Positions 52,669 through 64,000 of a stretch of 64,000 bases of DNA are shown here, piece after piece (position 1 is the first letter of the stretch; each line of letters opens with the position of its first letter). A program made the position numbers and the translations under genes. The stretch is from Bisporella sp. PMI_857 (Eukaryota > Ascomycota > Leotiomycetes > Helotiales > Helotiaceae), in the NCBI GenBank assembly GCA_021307315.1, contig JAJSPD010000102.1:1-64000 (forward strand). The letters run 5' to 3'. Under the pieces are notes generated by a model. That model made no database searches. It saw nothing but the letters and a program-made list of their open reading frames with translations, and was not told the origin of the DNA.

Positions 52669-54660
52669 ATGCCGAGAACTGACAGGCTTCTTATTTTTCT
52701 ATTTAGTGTTTTGGTTGCTCTCTTCGCTATTATTTCCAACCTTCGTCGCCCACGAATGCTGCAAATCCGGCCACTTGTGGAAGTCGATAACCGTATTCAG
52801 GTTGCAGAGTTCAGTACGACAGGCTACTATGGCGAGGAGGATGGCCTTGGTAAGCCCCATCGATAGTCTTCTGCAGGGAAGTCTTTGATAATCAAACTGA
52901 AAGTCATCGGGATTGATCTTGGAACAACGAATTGTCGGGTTGGAATTTCTCGCGGTGGTAATTTCGAAATCATCCCTGACGAGAAAGGGCGAGTTGACAT
53001 GCCATCATATGTCTCATTCATAAACGATGGTTATGTGACGGGGCACGAAGTAAAAGCTCTGGCTGAACTTGATCCGAAAAAGACTATTCACGGCATGAGG
53101 TAATCTACTTTCCAAAGCTGTAGTTGCAACTGAAACCAAACTCGAAAAGGCACCTACTGGGACGTAAGTTCAATAGTGGAGACCTCCAATATATTGCGAA
53201 GCACGTGGCGTTTGATATCGCGGAAGAAAATGGTCTGGCAACGGTAGAAATTACGATCAAGCGACAAACAAGCAAGCTATCCCCGGAAGAAGTCCTGGCC
53301 AAGCTCATTCAACAATTGAAGCGAAATGCTGAGTTGTATCTCGACCAAAAGATCAGATACGCCGTTGTGACAGTACCAGCGACTTTCGACGACCTGCAAC
53401 GAGAGCTCACGAATAGGGCTAGACGCCGGGCGGGCTTGCACTTCATTCGCCTGGTGAATGAGCCAACAGCCGCTAGTATTGCGAATGGTGTCGACTTGTA
53501 GTTGCATACAAGTGATGAAGGGATGGTTCTTACTTCAACATTGACGAGGAATCTATTGATGTGACAGTGAGTATCGTGGAGGCTGGCGTGTTCGAAATTC
53601 AGTCAACTTTCACAAGTTGGACCGTTGGTGGGATTGATTTCGACCTGGCACTTTTGAACTACGTTGTAAAGGAGTACAATCAACGGAATAACGCAGACAT
53701 TACCAAAGATCTGGGAGCGATGGGAGGATTAAGATACGAAGTGAAGGCCGCGGAATCCACCCTTCTTTCCAACCACTCAACAACCATCGGGATTCAGACT
53801 CGTCGTATCATTCCAAGTTTCAATCACACAATTATACGGGCGCAGCTTTCGGAATTAAGAGCAAATATTTTCGCAAAAGCGCAACCGCTATTGAGCAAAG
53901 CTCTCAAGGAAGTAAGCAGTCAGAAATCAGCAGTTGATACGATCATCGTTACGGGCAAGCCTTCACATGTCGCTATGATCAAACTGCTATTAAAAGAATA
54001 CTTTGATGGCAAAGAAGTTTATGAGAAAGTTCCTTCAGATGAAACATTCGTACGAGGAGCAGCAATTCATGGTCGAATTATGTCCCGATACGAGCCCGAA
54101 ACCATTCCTTGGGACGGGGTTGTGAGGCTGGGACTCGGCGTCGAAATTGCTGGAGGAATTTTCCGAAGGTTGATACCAAGCAATTCCTGGATTCCCCTCC
54201 GAAGAACACTAAACGCTACCACCACCACAGATAGTCAGTCGAAGCTTGTGCTGAAAGTCTTTGAAGGAGAGAGACCTTTAACAAACATAATGAACTTCTC
54301 GGGATAATTGAAATGGATGGAATCTCCCCTCAACCAGCAGGAGCTCCCAACTTCGAGATCACATTTGAGTTCTATGGAAACTATACACTCAAAGTTATAT
54401 TGCTCGAGGCAGAGACTAATAGAAAGGAGACTCTTGTTATCAAAACTACTGCAGATTTCAAAAGGCATTCTGAAGCCGACCGTGTGGAAAAGGAAGCAAA
54501 AATTCACTATGATGAGGATATGGAGGTAAAACAGTCCTTGTTGGAATCGCTGGAGACAATTGAAAATGCTCAGTTTGGAGTGAAAATCAACATGAACCGC
54601 AAGCTGAACGAGTATTTGGACGAGTATTCTGGAAAATGTATCGTAGATCATAAAACATGA
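52669..54660 (+). pseudogene. Divergent Hsp70-like gene with amino-terminal membrane anchor, broken
   Basis: Hsp70 proteins are ATP-driven chaperones. Exon 1 (52669-52849) encodes a hydrophobic anchor (LLIFLFSVLVALFAIIS); introns at 52850-52903 and 53100-53149 restore the exact family sequence: VIGIDLGTTNCRVGISRG (phosphate-1 motif), then KKTIHGMR joined to HLLGRKFNSGDLQ, later AVVTVPATFDDLQRE and LVNEPTAASIANGVD. Then the frame fails at about 53500, where tandem stops (TGATGA, 53513-53518) lie in the continuing frame. SIDVTVSIVEAGVFEI to VFEGERPLTNIMNF follows from about 53540 to 54300. A second one-base loss near 54297 separates IIEMDGISPQPAGAPNFEIT and the helical end (to 54660). The conserved DLGGGTFD motif (phosphate 2) is not recognisable. 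It is far more divergent than cytosolic or ER Hsp70, so it was an accessory paralogue. Confidence 0.75.
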
Positions 54661-54914
54661 GCAAATCTAGTTTTTTATGTTACGGTGCAACATTGGAGAA
54701 AGCATACCTGGGAGAGAGTGAGAGGACAGATTCACAGCCTCCACCAAAGTTGGGGCGCAGTGGTCACACCCCCGCCGTAAAACTATAACATACCCATTGA
54801 GTCCTTACCTACAAACCAACCCCTTCTGAAATTTCCAGTCACTGAGTCAGAAAATAATATCAAGAAAGTCCTCAACTCAGCAAACAAGACCTCTAGCACC
54901 GCTGGGGTCTGAGA
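54661..54914. other. Short intergenic region, promoter of HD gene
   Basis: The 254 bases hold no reading frame of note. They separate the broken Hsp70-like gene from the HD gene on the same strand. Confidence 0.4.
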
Positions 54915-55598
54915 ATGGAGTCACCCAACGATGCAATACTGCGGGACCGGATTCAGCAACAGTTCCTTAATAACAATATCCCACCACACGTATTGAAAAG
55001 ATGGTTTGATACAGTACTTCTCCGTTATGGCGAGCCCCAGCGCTTTTATCACACCTTGTCCCACGTTGACCGCATGCTTTTCCTTCTTTCCAAATATGGA
55101 GATGGAGTCCAGAAAAAGATTGTCGTTATGCTCGCAATTTTCTTCCACGATATCGTTTATAACCCTGAAAGAAACGACAACGAGATACAAAGCATTGAAC
55201 TGTTCAAGCTTTTCGCGAGAGATGCCGAGCTGCCCAAAGAAACTATTGAATATGTATCAGCTTTCATCGGCGCAACCATCACACATTCAATGGATGCTTC
55301 TTTGTCCGCGCTGAACAACGGAGAAGACCTGAAACTCTTCTTGGACTTCGATCTAGAGGTACTATCGCGTGAGGAATCTCAATATCAAGCATACGCCGAA
55401 CAAATCAGAATGGAATATAATAATGTCTGCCAGCGTGAATACTACATTGGACGGATCAAGATTCTGTCTTCTTTTCTGGATAGGAAGAGAATCTACTTTT
55501 CCGATATCTTCTATGATACCTGTGAAATCAACGCAAGAAGAAACGTCACAAACGAGCTCGAGGCCTTGCAAAAGCTCTTGGAAACTATGGATGCTTAG
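54915..55598 (+). CDS. HD-domain phosphohydrolase-like protein
   Basis: HD-superfamily proteins bind metal ions through His and Asp residues and usually hydrolyse phosphate esters or nucleotides. The intron-less gene encodes 227 residues from a true ATG. Motifs: RFYHTLSHVDRML (H46 and H50), then the HD doublet at 78-79 in LAIFFHDIVYNPERNDNE, followed by the helical ITHSM segment and LFLDFDLEVLSRE (Asp of the third motif). This order, and YHxxxH followed by FHDxVYxP, is that of the predicted metal-dependent HD phosphohydrolases (COG4339 type) widespread in bacteria and fungi. The substrate is unknown. Intact, unlike the gene before it. Confidence 0.88.
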   Translation: MESPNDAILRDRIQQQFLNNNIPPHVLKRWFDTVLLRYGEPQRFYHTLSHVDRMLFLLSKYGDGVQKKIVVMLAIFFHDIVYNPERNDNEIQSIELFKLFARDAELPKETIEYVSAFIGATITHSMDASLSALNNGEDLKLFLDFDLEVLSREESQYQAYAEQIRMEYNNVCQREYYIGRIKILSSFLDRKRIYFSDIFYDTCEINARRNVTNELEALQKLLETMDA

Positions 55599-56148
55599 CA
55601 ATCTTACCTCAGGAAATATATTTCCATGGGGGTAATTACGTGGGAGACTCGACTGAAGTGCGAAAGACGCCAAGTAGCAAGCATTCAACTCCACTCCTCC
55701 GGTTGCCGCCATTCTGTCATTATCTTCATATAATAATTCCTATGTTTCGCATTAACTAATACCGGTGTACCTAATTAGATTCGTCTATTACGTGCTATTC
55801 AAATGGTGATAAGATCTTGAGAACTGAATACTTTGATCTAGCAGATAGGGTCGGCCAAGCCCTGAGAAATACCCGTAAATCCGTACCAAAAGCAGTTAGA
55901 AATCCATCAGAATTAAGGCTGCTATCCAAAGTCAACACTATCGGCACCATCTCCTAGTCGGAAGTCAATACGATGGTGTAATAAATCGGCTCTCAGAACC
56001 TGTGAAGGCTGACTTGGATAAGGTTCAGAACCTTCATCATTCGAAGAATGACCGACACGATCGGGTGCAGACAGCAACATTGGGATCTGGACGCGCCAAA
56101 GAGCCTTAGTAAGGCTGATCTTCCAGAGATTGCATGTAAGATCTAATC
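55599..56148. other. Intergenic stretch, nothing recognised
   Basis: I see no feature in this stretch. Confidence 0.35.
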
Positions 56149-56520
56149 ATGCCTATCACCTCAGGACAGCCACAAAGGAGTATACCAAGCCATAACGAGG
56201 CAAGTCGTGGCCGGCGAAGCGCGAACACGTTTGCCAACCTTTCTGTATCACCAGCTTCGAGAATCGGCAAAATCACTTGGGGTTCCCAGCCTCCTCCACG
56301 GGGAGATGGGGGTCGCCGCAGGCCCGTCCTACAAGATAATAGTACTATTGATACATTAAAGCTGAATAATATGGTCTTCTGCACTCGCCTTTTGCCGCCT
56401 TCCGGAACTATGCGCGGGAGGCGGGAGATGACGCCGAAGGAGATGCCGAGGGATTCATTTACGACGCCGGTTACATATGGAAGGCGTCCAAAACAGTGGC
56501 GTTTTGAGCCGACTTTCTAG
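56149..56520 (+). CDS. Possible small Arg-rich protein, unknown function
   Basis: A 123-codon intron-less frame begins at a true ATG. The product is basic (RGRRSANTF, RGDGGRRRP, MRGRREMTP, TYGRRPKQW), with no signal peptide or membrane helix, and resembles a disordered nucleic-acid-binding or structural protein in composition only. A frame of 92 codons lies opposite. I cannot name a family; it may be a chance frame. Confidence 0.28.
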   Translation: MPITSGQPQRSIPSHNEASRGRRSANTFANLSVSPASRIGKITWGSQPPPRGDGGRRRPVLQDNSTIDTLKLNNMVFCTRLLPPSGTMRGRREMTPKEMPRDSFTTPVTYGRRPKQWRFEPTF

Positions 56521-56689
56521 CCTTAGCAAGATACTTAGTATATTGCCAATATGATATGAGATCAAATTTTCATACCCATACTAGCGCTCTACAAGATATC
56601 TCATACTAATACTAATGTAGTATCAAAAAGTCGATCTCATATGACTCGAGACTCGACATCACTAAATATCACGATGCTACTACGATCAC

Positions 56690-56740
56690 TGTACCACCGT
56701 TGCCCACTATATCTGTAGATCCACAGCGCGTGTCGTGACA
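56690..56740 (+). repeat. Family A LTR end, truncated
   Basis: The segment TACCACCGTTGCCCACTATA to CGTGTCGTGACA is the last 50 bases of the family A LTR, nearly identical to the copies ending at 2698 and 52146. Upstream of it the LTR is not recognisable. TATCT follows at 56741-56745 and also occurs at 56597-56601, which may be chance. Confidence 0.7.
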
Positions 56741-58032
56741 TATCTAATATCCAATTAATAAGTATTGTTTTTCCGTTAAAGCAAGTTCGCAGTTTGCAGA
56801 AAGAATACTAGACTTTACGCATCTGCAACGGCCCGTAAGCTTGAAAATCGGCCCTATCGATAGGCCTGAATGCCTAAAAGGATTCTCTCTTTTCTATTAG
56901 CCATTTCTAAGGTTGTTGGTTGAGCAATTGCAAATCAAAATTGAAGAAAAGTAGTGGTGACAGGGATCGTGGCCAGGATGATGATGTGGCCAGCTGAGTA
57001 ATTAGGCACGTCACACAAAGAGCCTAGGAGGATCACGTAACTCAAATATCTGAGAAGCTTGTGTCTGTGCGTCTTTTTTTGGTTTGGTTTGTCAGCCATG
57101 CTATGCTCAGAAGCTTGGCGCAGTCCGATGTCACGCTAGTCCGAGATGCCGGACTAGCTTCACATCCTCTTAAAGCCGTGGTGGGATCTGAGCAGGAAGA
57201 TTAGATGACGTAATTTCAGGAGTTGACAGGAAGGAATTAGGGGGATCAGGGCTGGGATTGGTGAGAGAGCGAGCAAGTGGGAGATATGAAACCGCGTAGG
57301 TAGTAGTCAGCATAGTGTGTAGTTTTACTTTTGTACAGGTCCAGACTATAAATTATTAACAGTGGAGAAGTATTCGCCGAAGGCCAATAATCTAAGACTC
57401 ACTAATAAGTGTAGAGTATTTCCTCTCATCACAGAGAACCCACAGCGAATTATTTGGCCCTGTACGAAAGTGGTCGTTTTCGCACGGTGGCTTTATAGGC
57501 TACGACGCAGCGGGCAAGGGAGGATATTTGTAAAAACACATAAGGTTTGGAGATTAGCTGTTCTGATAAACTAAAGGAAATCCATAGAGAGTACTTCGTA
57601 TTATCTTAATGCCTTCTGCACTAGTGGCCCTCCAAACAAGATACGTTCTGATTCGGAAGTAGAACTGGGTATATGAAGAACGAGAGTGATAGTGAAATGG
57701 AATAGATATCCTCCTATAAATAATTTGTGTAGATCGGCACATGATTGACTTGTAGGCTATCTCCCTGCTGATCGAATAGCATGGGCATCTCATATCTGGA
57801 ATGTGAAATGGAAGATGCTCCTGCGAAACAATGTGGCTCAGAACCTTAATTATTAGGCGCGAATTTCCGACGTTTCCGACGTTGATTCTTAATTGCAAAC
57901 TTGAGCTGGGACCCCTCTTGCTTTGCAAGCCGTTAATTCCGACGATTATTTTGAGCAATTTCGCGGACATGCTCCATCGTATAACTGCAATCTCCCTGGT
58001 ACTCTGTGGAGCGAGGTTCTTGCCAGCACTTC
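56741..58032. other. Intergenic stretch with the transcription-factor promoter
   Basis: No gene is called. A minus-strand frame at 57554-57970 (138 codons, true ATG) has no recognisable domain and probably is chance. CGG- and CCG-containing words near 57120-57180 could be targets of Zn2Cys6 factors but are not arranged in an obvious pair. Confidence 0.35.
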
Positions 58033-60739
58033 ATGTCTGAAGCCATCGTATCACCCACAGCAGATGCCACGGGTTCGTTGACCAGACTGAGAGACCACCC
58101 CGCCTCTTTGTCTGATTCTGAGGCACGACACAACACCGTCGCCCACCCAAATACGGCACCAGTTCCTATCACGCCTCCCATGATAAACCGCGACGCACCT
58201 GATGTTCCCCAGCGATATCCACTCAGCTGCGTACTCTGTCATCGTCGCAAAATTAAATGCGATCGACTCGTTGAAGGATGTGGGAATTGTGCGAAAGCTC
58301 GCACAGTATGCATCTACCCTGAAACTAAAATTGCTCCAAAACGTGCCCGTACACGACCGTCACTACAATCGAAGGAGCACGCCAAGCGTGAGCGGGAACT
58401 GGAACGCAAGTTAAAGGTATTAGAGGCAAAGGTTCACATTCTGGCCACTGCTACAATTGGGAGCCAAATCTCTAACAAATCACCGAGTCCGGCCATAGAA
58501 GGTGGTTCGGTCGGTGAGCTGAAACTAAATGTTGGGGCTGTACGACGGGATGGCAAGATCTCTGTGAGACCATTCACTGTTGGGCAAGTCGCGGCAGGTG
58601 ACACTGTGCAAAGTGACACTACCGGACAAATTGTGTCTAATAGAACCATTACTGATCAGTTTTGGCAGAACTTTACAGGCGAAGTAAGGAAACTTCCAAC
58701 CCAATTTTATTTTGTTTTTATATATTTTTTCGTTCTGAGAGCACGAGCGGGACTAAGATGCCAAGATACAGGTGGAGAATATTGAGGAGCTTCTCGACGG
58801 TTTATCTATTGACAATCAGTCGCCTTTTAACCTGGCGTCAATTTCCCAGCAGGGTTTTCTCTTTGGATACCACTCGTCGATGGTGAACCTTTATCCTCTA
58901 CACCCGGGTTCAAACTATGCATCTCGTTATTGGCAACTTTACGTCGAGAACATAGATCCAGTGACTAAAATCCTGCACGTACCTTCCTTTGAGAAGAAAT
59001 TCAATGACGCGCATAAAGACCTCCAGCGGCTTGAAGCTGGCTCAGAGGCATTGATGTTCAGCATTTATTATTCTGTTATCTCGAGTCTCTCTGTTGATAT
59101 GGTTCAGGCGGAGTTTAAAGAATCTAGAGATAATCTACTCAAGAAGTATCAATTTGGTATTGAGCAGGCACTATCAAAAGCGAAATTTATGAAATCGAAA
59201 GAACTTGCTCCACTACAGGCTTTAACGCTTTATCTAGTGGGTCACCTACCTTCGCTGAATGAGGTGTTATTAAAGAACTGACATCGCCATAGATTTGCCA
59301 GGTTCATGAAGATGAGGATATCTTCTGGACAATGACAGGCCTTACGATTCGTCTGGCACAGAACTTAAGGATCCATCGGGATGGCACGACATTTAATCTT
59401 TCTCCGTTTGAAGTTGAGATGAGACGCCGATTGTGGTGGCATATCTGCGCTTTAGACTGTCGCGCAGCTGAGGGTCACGGGTCGGTCTCTTCTATCTCCG
59501 ATGGGATGTTTGATGCCAAACTCCCATTGAATATCGACGATACAGATATCAGTCCCGACGCTACCGACCCTGCAAGATCAAAAAAAGGTCGAACAGATAT
59601 GTCCTTTTGTTTTACCGTCTTTCTGATCACGAGAACCATGTGCAGATTAAATCATCAGCTACTTGGTGGGCATGAATACGACAAGTTTGGAGTGAACACG
59701 ATAGAGGAGAAATTGAAGATGGTTGAAGAGTACCGGCAGACTATTGAAGAATACTCTTTTCATGACATTCACAGTCCGCGCTTAATTGATTGGGTGACAA
59801 TTGCCTTGTCAAAGATGATGCTAGTGAGTCGAACTCCTATCCTTGAAAGCAACTTCACTGACGAGACAATTTCGCACTTTGGAGAGGAAGATGTGGCTGT
59901 CCATATATCATCCACCCTACCGCAGTTCCACCGACATTATCCCTCCGGAAGCTAGAAGTAAACTTTTGCTAATATCACTCGAGGTAATTGAGCGATCTCG
60001 TTCTCTGGAAACTGAACAGAGTGCACAACAATGGGCGTGGCTATTTCGATCCTACGTTCAATGGCACGCTATCGCGTATTTGCTTGCAGGACTCTGTCAG
60101 CCACAGCAATATGAACTTGATCAAGAATTCATCAATCGTGCGTGGCACCAGCTCGATTGTGCATTCCAAGAACGGAATGGTGGCGACGGCAGGAATGCCC
60201 AGGAAGGGAAACTCTGGCTTGCCTTGACTAAACTTTTCAATCGGGCAAAGGCAGTACGAGAAAATGCCGAGCTGGGTTTGGCCAACGACAGACCTGAGGT
60301 ATCACAACAAACCAACGATAGTTCCTACCAGGATCGAGCTGAGAAGTACGGAAGTCTTACAACAGCTACCAATAACTCGCCGCCACAATATCGAAATCGC
60401 ACATATGAGACGATTGGCGCTGCCCGGGAGGAAATTTTAGTCCCCATCATGACGACTAGCCTTCCTCTAAACCGGTATCAATCCCATTCCTCCGGCGTAT
60501 ACTCTAACGACTCCGCCTTCTCAACACAACAAGTAACAATCGACACTTACGACACTCTGCTAGCCTCAGCCAGCTATGCCAATTTTCCCATAGTGGCTAT
60601 GAATAACGTTAATAACGCGAACCACCAATTCGATCTCAGTGCATCTTCTAATTATAGCGCGGCCAATCTTGACTGGCAACAGTGGGACACTGTGATGCGC
60701 GACCTCCAGTTCGATGTCAATAGCAATGGATGTAAATAG
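58033..60739 (+). CDS. Zn2Cys6 transcription factor with fungal regulatory domain
   Basis: This nuclear DNA-binding regulator has four exons that splice cleanly: 58033-58683, 58772-59236, 59293-59823 and 59885-60739 (introns of 88, 56 and 61 bases; donors GTAAGG, GTGGGT and GTGAGT; all phase 0), 833 residues. The binuclear zinc cluster has its six cysteines at 66, 69, 76, 83, 86 and 93 (CVLCHRRKIKCDRLVEGC, then CAKARTVC), followed by a basic linker and a coiled coil (ERELERKLKVLEAKVHI). The middle homology region shows ASRYWQLYVENIDPVTKIL, LTLYLICQVHEDEDIFWTMT, GLTIRLAQNLRIHRDGT and SPFEVEMRRRLWWHICALD. The third joint gives SKMML-RKMWLSIYHPPYR, as in relatives. The tail is Asn/Ser-rich. The first ATG is 58033; the frame also opens at GTG 58006. 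It converges on the MFS gene at 61362-63153, suggesting joint function. Confidence 0.92.
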
Positions 60740-61361
60740 ATATCCGGCTTTCGGAGGATATGGTTGGGGCTGAGTCGAAAACTTGGGCCATTTAAGGCCT
60801 TATAGGCTGATGCATTGGTTGTATGGCCCATTTAGATAGTTCAATGGTATCAGGACCCCTGTGAGTTTCATCGTCCCATTGTATACTAGCAAAAAAATAG
60901 AACTAGCTTTGATTGGTCATTATTCATCAAAGTGGTTGGCAGAACCTGCCTCTTGCAAAATTGTAAGCTTCGGTACGCATACCATTTCATTTAGACGTGG
61001 TTCTTCGGTAAGCATATTTGCTTCTAAATGTTCCGATATATAAACCAATTCCTTTGTAGACATTGAAGTATAAGTGTGCCGAGAGGTAACGTTGCCGAGC
61101 AGCTGGACTGATTAGCCGGACTGAGTAACTAGAGCAATGTCGCCGTGATCACGTAATTCTAACATTTTGAGATTAGCAACATTGATTGCAATGATAGAGC
61201 GGGTTCCAGTGAAACGAACCAGGAACCCAACCGAAATATTCTTTAGAAATAGGCGGATGGCTATACTGCTGTAATAATGCTATAGAATGTAATTAGGAGT
61301 TGGCTCACACTGATCTATTATATTTTTACAAATATCCCAATTATCGCCCAAGCCTCTGCAA
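60740..61361. other. Gap between the convergent factor and transporter genes
   Basis: It should contain both 3' ends. No gene is seen. A segment near 60830 (TAGATAGTTCAATGGTATCA) looks like a tRNA A box but no complete tRNA can be folded from it. Confidence 0.4.
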
Positions 61362-63153
61362 TCAACCAGTGGCAAACTTGGATGCTGCACGAAGCCTGGC
61401 ACCTGTGAAATACAAGATGTACATGCCAATAACACCCATGCAACTTAATCCGCCTAGTAGAGACACTCCTTTCCCAATACCCAGATTGAGAAAGAGAGGA
61501 CGCGAGTAGATAATAGAGCCACATGCAAGGGCGGACCGGAAAAAATCATTGCTTGCGAAGAGGGAAGCGGCATACTAAAGAAGACAGGTGAGTTCCTCGC
61601 CTCACAATGCGTATCTAGCCGGGGTTAAGCAATAATTGGGAGAATCTTACCTGAGGATAAGACATCGGCACATATACGAAAACACACTGCAAAACAATGA
61701 ACACGCTCCCAGTATAGATAGCAATTCCAATCGTCGGGGCAATCCAATGGATGTTGGGATTTGCCGACCAGGCAAAGAGGAACAATCCGATCGGCGGCCC
61801 AAAGCATCCTATCAATGCAGGCACGAGCCGGTGTTCCTGTGCCCGCATCCCGTTCTTTACAATGTCCGGCATGAGGTACCAGCGGATGTAGGAGCAGTAG
61901 ATGGCCATTGCGATGATGGCAGCAACTAATACGCACAAGAATACCACGCCGATGAGACCTATGTTAAAGCCGTAAAATGGTGGGTATACCAGTGCAAAAA
62001 CTTCGAAAAAGGAGTAGTAAATTCCGTATGTAAGTGAAGTATAGATATTGACGAAAGCGATGGCAGGGTCTTTTATTGTGATCTCCAAGGGCTTGACTAT
62101 AGCGTTAAATATGACGACTGATGGCTTTATGTTCCTCTGATCGACCTCACTTTGGCTGAGGATGTGGTCATTCCCGGTTAGACGGCGGAGACGTTGTGCA
62201 CGTCTGAGGAGTAGGTTAGGGGTGGAGGTTTCAGGTAAGCAGAGCATCATTAGCACCAGAACGGGAGCCGACATCCAGACAATTTCCCACAGCGACCAAC
62301 GCCAACCCTTGGACATAACAGCAAAGCCTGATAAGAGGGGGCCTAATGCTGGCCCGCAGAATGCCGCAGCGACCCAAAATACCATTGCATAAGGAAGCTC
62401 GCCATAGTTGTAGATGTCCTGAAGCGAGGCACCTCCATTGGCAAGACACGGGCTTCCGAAGAAGCCTTGAAGAAATCGCAATACCAGAAGCCCAGCGAAG
62501 TTCTTGACTAAAGCGGTAGGGATCGATAGGACCACAAAAAGTGAGAATGTGAGGACGTATACGGGAGATCTGCCAACCCGTGGGATCTCACTCAGGGGAG
62601 CAAGTACCATTGGACCAATGCCATAAGCCAGCACATACAAAGAGAGTGGGAGAGAAGCGCTGGCTGTGCTGACGCCAAATTTTTGAATGACTCCCTCTAC
62701 ACTTGAAACGTAGATAGCAGACCCGCAATACACTACGAACGTATAGAGACAAATGATGAGAGTGATAAAGCTCCGTTTTCTGGCCGACCAGTTCTGGGGA
62801 TTTGCTGGATCATCTGTTGTGTACCAATCAACGAGGATCATGCCGTCTGATGTCCTTTGAGGGACAAGCACCTTGGATATTGCTCCCTGAAGCTGGGCTT
62901 CGCTTTGGATGCTAATCGGGCCCGAGATTGTTTGGCTGGAGTCGCCTGCTACCACCGATTCGGCCTCGTCACCTACGACTAGCGGCGTAGAAGTTGCAGA
63001 GCTTACTTGATTGGGATCTTTTTCATTGAATGCGCGGAGGTATGCTTGAGGTACGACGAAGTCAGGACGTTCTTCTGGATATTGAAGGATCTTGTTTTTA
63101 GTGAATAGTCGGATGACTTGGCCTAATGGCGATTCTCTTAGGAGGTCTGCCAT
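61362..63153 (-). CDS. MFS drug:H+ antiporter (FLR1-like DHA1 family)
   Basis: Plasma-membrane exporters of this family extrude drugs, toxins or polyamines in exchange for protons. Exon 1 (63153-61651) and exon 2 (61574-61362) flank a 76-base intron (donor GTAAGA, acceptor TTTAG) and yield 571 residues; without splicing the last helix would be replaced by a short false tail. The long cytosolic start contains the family mark DPANPQNWS (115-123). Twelve helices follow, with LSLYVLAYGIGPMVLAPLSE and IPRVGRSPVY (motif A region), LRFLQGFFGSPCLANGGAS, GPALGPLLSGF (antiporter motif C) and, in exon 2, YAASLFASNDFFRSAL, IIYSRPLFLNLGIGKGVSLL and SKFATG at the end. The gene is intact. It is convergent with the Zn2Cys6 factor; the substrate is not predictable. 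Confidence 0.93.
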
Positions 63154-64000
63154 TATTGAATTCGAGAGATTGAAGGATATGAACTATGATAAAAGATATG
63201 GAACTTCAGGAGACCTGAAGCAGATGACTTGGATAAGGGGCCAGAGGCGCGAGTGGTTGGTGTGAATGTTTGAGGATGTAATGATATCGCACAGTGAAGC
63301 CTCCAGGCTGTCCTTTGGGCAGTATCAAGATAGGGAAATGGTATAAGAGGCAAAACTTTTGGGCAGAAGATGCTCATTATTTGTATCGAAGGCTTACCTA
63401 CAGATGTGGATATTAGTTTAGAGTAACTGCTCCTGGATATCCGGATTCGAGGTTCATCACTATGATTGGGGTTTAATGCTTGGCTTACCTCTCGAACCAA
63501 TGAGCGAGCTGATTTTGATCAACTTGAGTGGTGCTCCAAGTCCGGTCCTTACCATGAAAATTTCCTCACTGACCTTATTGCACAAGTGTGCAACCAAAAG
63601 CCCGAATGGAAATAAGCCAGAAATCCCCGAGATGGAACGTAATTATTCCTGGGTTGTACCTGACAGGGCTACCAAACACTGAGTGCTAATGCCTACGAAT
63701 TGTGGAGTCTTTGGCATGAGAGATCTCGGTGGTAGAAATAAGCTTCCGCCCGAGTCCGAGTCCGAAGCTGCCTCTATCTCAACCAAGCCTACGACAAATC
63801 TCCGGTCCGCGTCCGAAAGTGCCTAATCTATAGATGGTTTGATCGGATTTTCTACAAAAGGGAAGGGTCTACCAACTGTCAACTAAGCACACTACACTAA
63901 TTGTGTGTACGATCTATGTTGACACGGTCTGACAGACATTTTGGCAGTTGCCGACAAGTCAGATGTTCAAGCAGGATCCATAAGATTCTATTCAGAAACT
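63154..64000. other. Upstream region of the MFS gene to the window end
   Basis: No gene is called; frames at 63153-63500 (minus) and 63476-63682 (plus) look like chance. At about 63750-63820 the words GAGTCCGAGTCCGAAG and CGGTCCGCGTCCGAAAG form a short repeated TCCG array that could bind a Zn2Cys6 factor. Confidence 0.35.

Noticed and set aside
57554..57970. Minus-strand 138-codon frame with ATG
   Set aside because: It lies in the promoter region of the transcription factor gene and has no recognisable domain.
60815..60890. tRNA-like A box
   Set aside because: No acceptor stem or B box could be matched.
1..64000. CRISPR arrays, rRNA genes, bacterial insertion sequences, complete transposons
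   Set aside because: None seen. Repeats are LTR remnants, ankyrin units and one hairpin only; no transposase or reverse transcriptase motif was found.

Overview
The window is nuclear DNA of a filamentous ascomycete (Pezizomycotina; a leotiomycete-like plant-associated fungus is my inference, not shown). Reasons: genes carry short introns (about 46-180 bases) with GTAAG-type donors, CTAAC/CTGAC branch points and AG acceptors; the families are typically fungal (HET domain, Zn2Cys6 factor, FLR1-like MFS, ankyrin/CorA-like, trichodiene-synthase type cyclase, secreted cysteine-rich protein); and gene-poor tracts hold degraded LTRs.

Layout. 1-4970 is gene-free and built of LTR remnants, including a solo LTR with a perfect 5-base target duplication. 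4969-6731 is a broken secreted protein gene; 8210-10204 an intact HET gene; 12956-13453 a small secreted cysteine-rich protein split by an intron; 15429-18245 a ten-exon ankyrin/CorA-like gene; 19490-19747 a small protein with two amyloid-like pseudo-repeats. 19750-24040 is repeat debris. A SCOC-like coiled-coil gene (24042), a 115-base perfect-arm hairpin (25631) and a trichodiene-synthase-like sesquiterpene cyclase (27061-28032) follow.

29507-41540 is an accessory tract: a dead HET gene, then the most striking feature, an intact bacterial-type two-gene cassette (33326-35411) encoding a MazG-like nucleotide pyrophosphohydrolase and, overlapping it by 14 bases, a GIY-YIG/DUF2075 superfamily-1 helicase-like protein. 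It is followed by relics of an NLR-like amino-terminal domain, a kinase-like gene, a FAD monooxygenase and another HET gene. An intact secreted beta-helix gene sits among them (38746-39990).

42326-63153 is more gene-dense: a PA-TM-RING ubiquitin ligase, two broken membrane-protein genes, a carboxymuconolactone-decarboxylase-like gene with one frameshift, a broken divergent Hsp70, an intact HD-domain phosphohydrolase, and a convergent pair made of a Zn2Cys6 transcription factor and an FLR1-like MFS exporter that may be a regulator/transporter pair.

Across the window many reading frames are broken by single in-frame stops that a C-to-T change would explain (CGA to TGA, CAA to TAA, CAG to TAG) or by one-base indels. 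This suggests a tract of decaying accessory genes; sequencing error in homopolymers cannot be excluded for the indels.
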